From Mesostigma viride (Eukaryota > Streptophyta > Mesostigmatophyceae > Mesostigmatales > Mesostigmataceae): a stretch of 64,000 bases of DNA. The notes under the pieces were generated by a model. The model ran no database searches and was not told the DNA's origin. It saw only the letters and a program-made list of their open reading frames with translations. Positions 24,701-56,545 of this stretch are shown here, in pieces. The DNA lies in the NCBI GenBank assembly GCA_009746045.1, contig RPFO01000156.1, positions 754,653 through 818,652 of the forward strand, in the 5' to 3' direction. How positions within the stretch are numbered: the first letter of the stretch is position 1; each line of letters starts with the position of its first letter. Made by a program: the position numbers and the translations under genes.

Positions 24701-25173
24701 GACTTCTTGCTATACACTGACAAGGGCCGAGGGGGGGCCTGGATGCCAGCAGAAGGCGGTGGAGGCGTGGCAGGAGCAGCACGGGCCAGCTGAAACACCA
24801 TAGGCCGGAAGACGGGCGCACCCGCGGGTGGGACCAGATCGTCTGGCTTCACCGTGATCGTGCCCAATTTTTTGAGGGTTTCCAGCGGGCGGAACACCGG
24901 CGGCGGCGCAGAAGGCTCTCCGTCCAGGCTCGCTAGGATGCTTCCGGACTTCTTGCGGGGCGGCTGCGGAACATGAGATCTAGCCGGGAGACGAGGCCGC
25001 CCAATGATGCGGCTCCCCCAAAACGGAGATAAGCGGGAATGCTTTGCTGGCAGCTTACACAACGACGATTCCGCCGGCAAGGACGACGGGGAAGACATCA
25101 GGCCGTTGAGCGAGTTGCCATTGCCGCGCCAAACGGAGCTGTGCTGCCACGAAAGAGCTGCGGTAGACTGCAT
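21794..25173 (-). CDS. hypothetical protein with about 22 R-P-x-S-[VILM]-[YF] motifs
   Basis: Two minus-strand exons, 25173-24535 (213 codons) and 23593-21794 (599 codons plus TGA), join in phase 0 (donor GTGAGT, acceptor CCACAG) into 812 residues. The start chosen is the ATG in CAAAATG at 25173; an in-frame ATG at 25260 is possible. The protein is rich in Pro, Arg and Ser, with no membrane segment or known domain. A ten-residue motif such as A-R-P-F-S-V-F-Q-R-K or E-R-P-Y-S-V-Y-R-K-R occurs three times near the end of exon 1 and about 19 times in exon 2. The A-type and E-type forms alternate, spaced by about 28 residues. The R-x-x-S core fits basophilic kinase sites, so these could be phospho-regulated docking motifs (inference). 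I do not recognise the family. Confidence 0.7.
22371..22970 (-). repeat. 168-bp coding tandem repeat
   Basis: The TGAAATCCTGGCC block recurs at 22421, 22589, 22757 and 22925, exactly 168 bp (56 codons) apart, with very few differences. More diverged units continue on both sides within the exon. Near-identity at silent positions points to recent duplication or gene conversion. Confidence 0.9.
23594..24534 (-). other. intron of the R-P-x-S repeat gene
   Basis: GTGAGT donor and CCACAG acceptor on the minus strand. The intron holds roughly four copies of a 40-bp degenerate repeat (CACATAACACCGCAAGGGG-like, about 23740-23890) and a long CCCA/CCCG array at 24075-24296. Confidence 0.65.
24075..24296. 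repeat. CCCA-CCCG-CCCA tetranucleotide array
   Basis: A block of CCCA units passes into about 30 CCCG units with occasional CCGCCG interruptions and returns to CCCA. All frames are open on both strands; the resulting Pro/Arg and Gly/Ala readings are not genes. Confidence 0.95.
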
Positions 25174-26563
25174 TTTGAGGCCTTGATGATTGCGAACGTT
25201 TAGGAACGCTTGGGGAAAGATACCAGAATCTAGGCTTTCAGCATACTTGGGAGGGGACATGCATGACAGTAGCAGCCTTCCTCGCCCACGCACGCCATTT
25301 CGTTGCTATGCAGGACGCCAACATGCGGGTTATCGACGACCAACCGGTAAGCAAGCAAGGCAGACGACCATGTCATTACGATAGACTTGCAAGGGTGTTT
25401 AAGCGTGCAGAGATGCTCCTCCCTCTGCATGCATGAAAACACTGACGATGGCTGGCCCCTGCAGAGGGGGCTTTGCCTCACAGATCCTGGAAAAAGCTGG
25501 GTACGCTGGACGCTGCCAGCTAGAAGCTAATTCAACCAGATTTATACGTCATGTTGACAGGCGAGCCATGACAAAATAGACGTGATTAAAGTCGCGATAT
25601 GACGGCAATAAATAATAAATTCGGATATCACGTGCCGTGTCCTAGGGAGAACGTTGGGCGCGTAGATCCTACTGCTGTAACGGGCCAAGCACAGTTGCCT
25701 AATAAATGGCGGGCCAGGGCGGGCCTCCGGTAGTCCAGTGACCAGTTTCAGTTTGAGCGCACCATCTCGTAAGTGACTCGTGCAAGGCATGATGGGATCC
25801 TGGTCCAACAGAAACTTGGTTTCCCCCCCCCAAACCCGAAAAGGAAAGTTAACTTGCGTTGTACACGTCGGATTTCTGACATCCTGGACACGGGGGCAAC
25901 TACATGTACACTAAAACTCACGAAAATCGGTTATTGCGACAAAGGGAAAAGTAAAATCCGAGCGTTATCCGTACCTCTCTGCCAGATTCTACAGGATTCC
26001 ATGCGCTGACCCGCGCCGACCAAGCTTTGTTCTTTGGGTTCGGGTTGGGCGTCTCAAGTCCCAACAGCTTCCCAGTTCCCAGTTCCGCGGGCTGGGTTGT
26101 ACGCCGAGGGGCGGCGGAACGTTTGTGCAGTAAGGATATTGTGGCAGTACAGATATCGATACACTGGGATGATCTTATACTACAAACATGCCACCGCTCA
26201 AATGGTCGGTACTGTAATCCGCACAGGTGGCTGGCATTGGAGTTGCAGGCTTGCAAGTTGCAGCGATACATCAGCATGGCGATTGGCGAAGGCTCAAGGC
26301 TTGGACTGCGGACGTAAGAAGAATGCATATAGCCAAGCCCACGGGTGACTGACCACGGGCAGGGCGGCGTCCATGGCCACGTGCAGCCACATAAGCTGGT
26401 GCACATTCCATTGAAGACTCGCGGAAACAACCTGTATTTATTGACCAGGGAAACCAGTGCTGATGTTTGTTACAGGAATGGGGTGGAAACTGGAGTGAGT
26501 ACTTAATTTTTCGGTGGACACATAGAAATAAAATATAGCATTTCCTGATCCATTTTGGCAGCC
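25174..26563. promoter_or_regulatory. 1.4-kb divergent intergenic region
   Basis: This separates the start codons of the minus-strand R-P-x-S gene and the plus-strand NAA15 gene, so it should hold both promoters and 5' UTRs. I see no certain TATA box or known motif. Short AT-rich patches lie at 25610-25640 and 26500-26545, the latter just before the NAA15 start. Confidence 0.5.
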
Positions 26564-50797
<24,234 letters not shown>

Positions 50798-50931
50798 AGT
50801 GCCACTCTCCTGCCCCCAAAGTACTATGGAGCTCTCCCTCCTCCCAATGACGGCATGATTGCCCCCTGCTGCACCAAAGCATATCCCTGACATGGAGTAC
50901 AAGGGTATGTGGGTCGTGGGGAGGCGATCAT

Positions 50932-50936
50932 TGTAA
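50932..50936 (+). terminator. candidate polyadenylation signal of NAA15 (TGTAA)
   Basis: TGTAA lies 135 nt after the NAA15 stop, a normal distance for a chlorophycean 3' UTR. Confidence 0.55.
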
Positions 50937-50941
50937 GCTGG

Positions 50942-51545
50942 GGGGGCTTATCTTAGTCAGCTACGTCCATAGAGTTAAGTTTCTTGTCTGGCTACCCTTG
51001 ACATCGGTAGGCCAGATTCATGGTATGGTTTATGCAACGCAGCCAACGGCTGACCGGGCTGTGGCTTAACCCAGTGAGAGAACTTCATGAAGGTGTCTGT
51101 GTCAAGGAGTATGCTAGTAGAGCCGCACATCAAGCCGGTTGTCCCAGATGCTCTTGCTGCCCAGATGCTGGCTGACGTTGTGGGCCGCATGGATGGATGC
51201 TCACTGTTTTTACAGATAGGGACTAGCAACAACGCTGTGTTGGATTGCAGCAGTTGTGCCAGTGGTACTGGTGCAGCTGTGCATGCAGCTAAAGGGAGCA
51301 TGCTGCTTGAAATAACCAATGTCCACCTTTCAATAATAATGGGTCAACAAAGCTTCGTGACTAGATAGGTCCGTGTAAAAGGTTCAATATTTTCCAATTT
51401 AATTTTATTCCAAGAAATCAATTATGTAAACAAAACATTGCATGCACTCAACGATTCATGCCACCATCACTCAATGTATAGCTGCGCGATCATTGATGTA
51501 TCACAAAGATGTAAATGATACCTCGATGATTGACCGGCCACGCAG
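50942..51545. other. intergenic, no gene recognised
   Basis: A 93-codon open frame (51087-51368, plus) has no recognisable domain. The rest is unremarkable, AT-rich towards the tetranucleotide arrays. Confidence 0.4.
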
Positions 51546-51552
51546 CACTTCA

Positions 51553-51886
51553 TTCGGTCGGTCGGTCGGTCGGTCGGTCGGTCGGTCGGTCGGTCGGTTG
51601 GTCACTCACTCACTCACTCACTCACTCACTCACTCACTCACTCACTCACTCACTCACTCACTCACTCACTCACCCACCCACCCACCCACCCACCCACCCA
51701 CCCACCCACCCACCCACCCACCCACCCACCCACCCACCCACCCACCCACCCACCCACCCACCCACCCACCCACCCACCCACCCACCCACTCACTCACTCA
51801 CTCACTCACTCACTCACTCACTCACTCACTCACTCACTCACTCACTCACTCATGCACTTATTCATTCATTCGTTCGTTCGATCGTT

Positions 51887-51917
<31 letters not shown>

Positions 51918-52325
51918 TCGTTCGTTCGTTCGTTCGTTCGTTCGTTCGTTCGTTCGTTCGTTCGTTCGTTCGTTCGTTCGTTCGTTCGTTCGTTCGTTCG
52001 TTCGTTCGTTCGTTCGTTCGTTCGTTCGTTCGTTCGTTCGTTCGTTCGTTCGTTCGTTCGTTCGTTCGTTCGTTCGTTCGTTCGTTCGTTCGTTCGTTCG
52101 TTCGTTCGTTCGTTCGTTCGTTCGTTCGTTCGTTCGTTCGTTCGTTCGTTCGTTCGTTCGTTCGTTCGTTCGTTCGTTCGTTCGTTCGTTCGTTCGTTCG
52201 TTCGTTCGTTCGTTCGTTCGTTCGTTCGTTCGTTCGTTCGTTCGTTCGTTCGTTCGTTCGTTCGTTCGTTCGTTCGTTCGTTCATTCATGCATGCATTCA
52301 TTAATTCGCTCATTCACTCATTCAT
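51553..52325 (+). repeat. 770-bp mosaic of tetranucleotide arrays
   Basis: In order: TCGG (about 10 units), TCAC (about 18), CCAC (about 28), TCAC (about 17), a few TTCA, TTCG (about 103 units, 51869-52282), then TTCA again. Each block differs from its neighbour by one or two bases, and CCAC sits centrally between two TCAC blocks. All frames are open on both strands (Phe-Val-Arg-Ser and Thr-Asn-Glu-Arg readings) and are not genes. Confidence 0.98.
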
Positions 52326-52331
52326 TCATTC

Positions 52332-52610
52332 AATAGGTGCTAAAGCTAAGGTCCATTGGAGTGCCTTCCTACCAGAGAAACAAGTTTATTACAATAAGTT
52401 TGTGCAGGATTTAAGGTAACTGTTGAGCCTAGCCACACCCTCACAATAATTGTGCAAGTCATTGTCAAGTTAGGCCAGTTCACCATGCTGGGGCCCTGCA
52501 CGTGCCCCCTTGGTCCAATCTTGTCCCCAACAGCAGCGAGGGTGGGTGGGTGGGAGCTGCAAAAAGGCCTCTCTACGTTCACCACACCACTCTAAGTACG
52601 GTGTGAAAAT
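52332..52610 (+). repeat. 279-bp interspersed repeat, copy 1
   Basis: It matches 54767-55045 in the same orientation over its full length with small differences, from AGGTGCT(A/G)AAGCTAAGG to GTACGGTGTGAAAAT. No coding sense is evident. It follows a TTCA tract directly. Confidence 0.85.
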
Positions 52611-52839
52611 TCAGAAACCAAAGCACATGTGTCAAGGCGCCGCACCCCCCTGGGCGCGGTTGCCAGTAGGCACTAGTACCTGCGCAACGCCGATCCCCTT
52701 CTTTCTAGTCCTATGTAACAACAAGCACCTCACATGGTGTAAGTGCATGACGTACGGTAGAACTATGCTACAGGCGGCAGGTCGGCCCCATTCGAGCCCG
52801 CCGCAACATAACTATAAAATGAGCGGAAAGCTAAAAAAT

Positions 52840-53340
52840 AAATTCATTCATTCATTCATTCATTCATTCATTCATTCATTCATTCATTCATTCATTCATT
52901 CATTCATTCATTCATTCATATATTCACACACTCACTCACGCACCGGCACGCACGCACGCACGCACGCACACACTCTGACATTCATTCATTCATCCATCCA
53001 TCCATCCATCCATTCGTTCGTTCGTTCGTTCGTTCATTCGTTCGTTCGTTCGTTCGTTCGTTCGTTCGTTCGTTCGTTCGTTCGTTCGTTCGTTCGTTCG
53101 TTCGTTCGTTCGTTCGTTCGTTCGTTCGTTCGTTCGTTCGTTCGTTCGTTCGTTCGTTCGTTCGTTCGTTCGTTCGTTCGTTCGTTCGTTCGTTCGTTCG
53201 TTCGTTCGTTCGTTCGTTCGTTCGTTCGTTCGTTCGTTCGTTCGTTCGTTCGTTCGTTCGTTCGTTCGTTCGTTCGTTCGTTCGTTCGTTCGTTCGATCG
53301 TTCGTTCGTTCGTTCGTTCGTTCGTTCGTTCGTTCATTCA
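52840..53340 (+). repeat. TTCA, CACG and TTCG arrays
   Basis: About 19 TTCA units (52842-52918), a short CACG run, CATC units, and about 80 TTCG units (53013-53334) closing with TTCA. The array starts right after AAAAAATAAA, suggesting it grew from the short-repeat tail of a retroposon. Confidence 0.95.
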
Positions 53341-53435
53341 TTAATCCCTGATTGATGCACAGCAAGAAGGGGGCAGGAACGACCCCTTCTCAATCTCAAT
53401 GCCTGAAAGGCAAGCCGGCAACAGCTTCAAAGTTT
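53338..53435 (-). mobile_element. diverged LINE-A-like 3' end
   Basis: TTAATCCCTGATTGATGCAC, a later AAGAAGGG and CCCCTTCT, and TGCC...AAGGCA follow the same order as the LINE-A 3' terminal segment (ATCCCTGCATGTGCAC, AGAAAGGGCAGAGACCCCC, ATGCCAGAGGCATGCC). It is a related but distinct family. Confidence 0.4.
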
Positions 53436-53451
53436 GTATATATATTATAAT

Positions 53452-54290
53452 AATATAATTACTTACAGCAGAGTGAAATCACTCAAACCAAAGCAAACGC
53501 CCAGCTATAAACCTCTATACAGATCCATGTCAAATCTCTATACTACGATAAGACCAATGGAAACTCCTAACGGGAGGAACCTAATAGCCCTGCTGCACCG
53601 CAAAATCAGCCCGCGTACGGCGGAGCATGATGTCAGCCATGGCCCGAGTCAGCGCCACCGACAAGCGCTGACGCCAATATGACGTCCAGGTCCGCGCCGA
53701 CCATGAGGCCCGCTGGCCCTCCAGGTCCAGCCGGTCCTCCCGGAGCCGGCAACACTCCTTGAAGAAGGCGGAGGTCAGGGGCCCCATGGCCCCAAACTCC
53801 TCCAGGACAAAGGGCACCACACGATGGTGCCCGACGTCGCCGTAGGCCAGGAGCTTGGCCCGCTCCGCCCGGTCCGCCGTGTAACCTGCCGTGAGGGAGG
53901 CCCCAGCCACGTGGCTAAGAGCCAAGGGCCGCGCCACCGAAACGTCGATAAGCAGATGCCGGCCACCCCCCTCAAAGTCCAGCACCACGATGTCAGGCCG
54001 GTGGTTGGGGGAATAGAAGGCAGCGCCATCCGCATCCTCGGACCGGATGTTCGCGTGGGGGAAAACCGACCGAATCATGGCGAGCACCACCGTCAGGAGG
54101 ACAGTGTGCAAATACAAATACCAATTCTGATTCTGTTGGCCCCCCATAAATATATATTAGGTTCCTCCCGTTAGGCGTTTCCATTGGTCTTATCGTAGTA
54201 TAGAGCTTTGACATGGCTCTGTATATAGGTTTATAGCTGGGTGTTTGCTTTGGTTTGAGTGATTTCACTCTGCTGTAAGTAATTATATTT
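53452..54290 (-). mobile_element. small element with 130-bp inverted ends enclosing one ORF
   Basis: 53452-53583 and 54159-54290 are inverted copies with a few differences (AATTACTTACAGCAGAGTGA outermost, GAGGAACCTAATA innermost). Between them lies a single minus-strand frame that stops exactly at the inner edge of one inverted copy. The inverted copies read as the 3' UTR of that frame, so the element again looks like two retroposon 3' ends facing outward. Confidence 0.7.
53581..54147 (-). CDS. transposon protein with PD-(D/E)XK-like motif, 188 residues
   Basis: An open ATG-to-stop frame. Around residues 50-70 it has R-P-D-I-V-V-L-D-F-E followed by R-H-L-L-I-D-V-S-V, the pattern of restriction-endonuclease-like folds at the C-terminus of some non-LTR retrotransposon proteins and related algal transposon proteins. 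Further on are G-Y-T-A-D-R-A-E-R-A-K and V-V-P-F-V-L-E-E-F-G-A segments. No reverse transcriptase part is present, so this is probably a 5'-truncated fragment whose frame has survived. The assignment is by motif only. Confidence 0.5.
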   Translation of the reverse strand: MGGQQNQNWYLYLHTVLLTVVLAMIRSVFPHANIRSEDADGAAFYSPNHRPDIVVLDFEGGGRHLLIDVSVARPLALSHVAGASLTAGYTADRAERAKLLAYGDVGHHRVVPFVLEEFGAMGPLTSAFFKECCRLREDRLDLEGQRASWSARTWTSYWRQRLSVALTRAMADIMLRRTRADFAVQQGY

Positions 54291-54301
54291 TTAAATATAT
54301 A

Positions 54302-54732
54302 TTCACCTTTGCGGAGTGCCTGATCAGAATATACGCTTGGCTGATTTCGATAGTACCGGCTACGCCCCCTTCTACTAAAAAGAAGGTTTCAGCCGTGTTC
54401 AGCCCGTCTCACGGTGCGAGACTGAACAAGTCTCGCGTGCAGACACGTGTGTAGTACTCCTACACACAGATCTCGAGTGATTTATCTAGTACCAAATCCG
54501 AAAGGCTTGCATCACTCTCCGGACAGGAGAACTTTTGCGGATGACTGTAGGTGTAAGTTGGCGATGCCATGGTAACCGGAGACGTCCGTCCTATAGTCAG
54601 CAAAATTGGTGCGAGAGGTCCCCAGTTCGATTCCGGTCGGATTCATTTGCAGATCGCGTTTTTCCGCGTTTTCCGCGGCCCGGCACTGAACGCAATGGTT
54701 TTCACCTTTGCGGAGTGCCTGATCAGAATATA
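54302..54732 (+). mobile_element. SINE-like element, copy 2, with an extra tail fragment
   Basis: A full copy (about 54334-54732) of the element at 20141-20519, in opposite orientation, is preceded by a separate 32-bp copy of its own end (54302-54333). The B-box-like AGTTCGATTCC is at 54624-54634 and an A-box-like GTGTAAGTTGG at 54551-54561. The two copies agree over almost their entire length. Confidence 0.65.
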
Positions 54733-54766
54733 TTCATTGAGAATGATAAATAGGTGCCTTCCTACC

Positions 54767-55045
54767 ATAGGTGCTGAAGCTAAGGTCCATTGGAGTGCCT
54801 TCCTACCAGAGAAATAGGTTTAGTACAATAAGTGTGTGCAGGCTTTAACAGTTGAGCCTAGCCACACCCTCAAAATCATTGTACAAGTCATTGTCAAGTT
54901 AGGCCAGTTTACCATGCTGGGGCCCAGCACATGCCCCCTTGGTCCAATCTTGTCCCCAACAGCAGCGAGGGTGGGTGGGCAGTGGGAGCTGCAAAAAGGC
55001 CTCCCTAGCTACGTTCACCACACCACTAAGTACGGTGTGAAAATG
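54767..55045 (+). repeat. 279-bp interspersed repeat, copy 2
   Basis: Partner of 52332-52610, same orientation. It directly precedes a LINE reverse-transcriptase fragment, and a partial copy of its start (AGGTGCCTTCCTACCA) lies just before it. Confidence 0.85.
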
Positions 55046-55046
55046 A

Positions 55047-56384
55047 AAATCAGCGCCTGTCCGACCTGATTTATGCGGATGATACCACCCTCATAGTTGG
55101 GCGCCCAAGCACATTCAAACCAGGGTTGGGCGTAAAAGGTTTTACGTTACGCGAACATTTAATTACGTTGACGTAATTACGTGTGTTTTACGTTACCCTT
55201 TACGTGGCAAAAATGGGCTCATATATAATGCCTTTACGTACGTCGTCCTTTACGTTGCCTTTCTACGTCATTTTACGCGTAAAAACGTAACGTAAAGTTG
55301 ACGTGACGTAAACCCGTGTGGGAATGGCGGCAGATGGTTGCAAGTGAAGGGGCTCTACTCAGTCTACTGTAGTTGAGTTGAGTTCAGTTTACTCCCGCGC
55401 CGGTGGTCCGACAGGGTGATTAATAGTGGATCCATAGGCTGGTCTCGGGGCTCTACTGTAGTGAGCTCTTGTAGGCCTAATGGCGCCGCATCGCGCCGCG
55501 TCGGCGGCGCGGCGCCAGGTGGTGCACGGACAGCAGTGTCTAGTTTTGGCCATGGAAATGGTGGAAAATCACATGGAAAATCATGAGATTTGTGCGGTTT
55601 CATGTTTTTACGTTACGTTACGTCTTTACGTTACGCACGTAAACCTTTACGTCGCCTTTTATGTTATACGTCACCCTTTTTCCATTTTACGTGTTTACGT
55701 TACGTCAACTCCTTGACCCCCTTTACGCCCAACCCTGATTCAAACCTGGCTGGACTAACTGGGCTTGGAGGCGCGGCTGGGCTGTGGGGTTGGAGATTAG
55801 TGTAAAAAATAAGGCGGTGGTGATTGGGGCTACCAGTTGCCAGCCGAAGCCACGGCTATAGGCTGGACGGGACGGAGGTCCCGAACGTACGTTCCGTGAT
55901 CGCCTCATACTGCTGGGGAGCATGCAGCTCCCCGACACCGCCGATGATGTGGATGCACCCGTGCATCAGCCTGGCCTGGGCCAGGCTCCGCTCGCTCAAC
56001 CTCTCAGTACTGGCACTCGTTAAGGACCTGGGCGAGGACCGCAGGCGTGTGCTCTTCAAGGTCCTGGTCCTCACGGTGCTCGCCTACTATGGCGCCGAGG
56101 CATGGATGCTGACGGACGCGCTGGCCATCCGGCTGGACGGCACGGTTACCAGCATGCTTCGACAGGTCGTGAATGTAGGATTTTCCCCACAAAGGTCTTT
56201 ATAGTCTTTGCATAAGGGTATGCCTTGCATTTCGGACGAGATTAGGCAGCGTAGGATAGCATTCGTAGGACATCTAGCTCGCACTGCAGTCAGGTAGACA
56301 CTGACCTCGGTCTGGCCGGCCCCCAGCGGCTTGGCCAGCCAGGGCGGCATATCCTGACCTGTCCTGGCGCCCCAAGGACATTCC
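55047..56384 (+). pseudogene. LINE reverse transcriptase C-terminal remnant (LINE-C)
   Basis: At 55051-55112 the frame reads L-S-D-L-I-Y-A-D-D-T-T-L, the catalytic Y-A-D-D motif of reverse transcriptases (55072-55083). The coding sequence resumes after a MITE insertion at 55746. It includes V-L-F-K-V-L-V-L-T-V-L-A-Y near 56060 and, near 56238-56282, S-D-E-I-R-Q-R-R-I-A-F-V-G-H-L-A-R, the typical C-terminal motif of non-LTR elements. At least two frame changes and the insertion make it a pseudogene. It ends in TAAG/AAGT repeats at 56384-56404. Confidence 0.75.
55121..55737. mobile_element. hAT-like MITE inside the LINE-C reverse transcriptase
   Basis: The 617-bp insert begins CAGGGTTGGGCGTAAA and ends TTTACGCCCAACCCTG (16-bp perfect terminal inverted repeats). 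It is flanked by the 8-bp duplication ATTCAAAC (55113-55120, 55738-55745). CAGGG ends and 8-bp duplications mark hAT-type DNA transposons. It has no transposase frame. The interior is packed with TTTACGT/ACGTAA subrepeats around a GC-rich core near 55490-55515. Confidence 0.85.
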
Positions 56385-56545
56385 TACTAAGTAAGTAAGT
56401 AAGTACTTGCGTGTCATGCGCAAGGCATGCCACGGAGTACTATGCTAATCTCATTAGAAAAATAATTACACAAAAGTTTAAACAAATATCGTCTGCATCA
56501 TCCCCCAACCGTTAAGCACTAGATGGGGATGTAATCCTCATCCTA
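56384..56545 (-). mobile_element. repeat B copy 2
   Basis: AAGT repeats, then the conserved repeat B body (GTGTCATGCGCAAGGCATGCCACGG-type), matching 19641-19800. It shares its AAGT run with the end of LINE-C, so two elements may meet tail to tail. Confidence 0.65.

Noticed and set aside
51442-53365. Long Phe-Val-Arg-Ser, Thr-Asn-Glu-Arg and Thr-His-Pro-Pro frames
   Set aside because: Tetranucleotide arrays without stops; no unique sequence carries the frame.
54547-54640. A functional tRNA gene at the A/B-box-like motifs
   Set aside because: The T-arm pairs poorly and no acceptor stem folds; the motif belongs to a repeated SINE-like element present twice.
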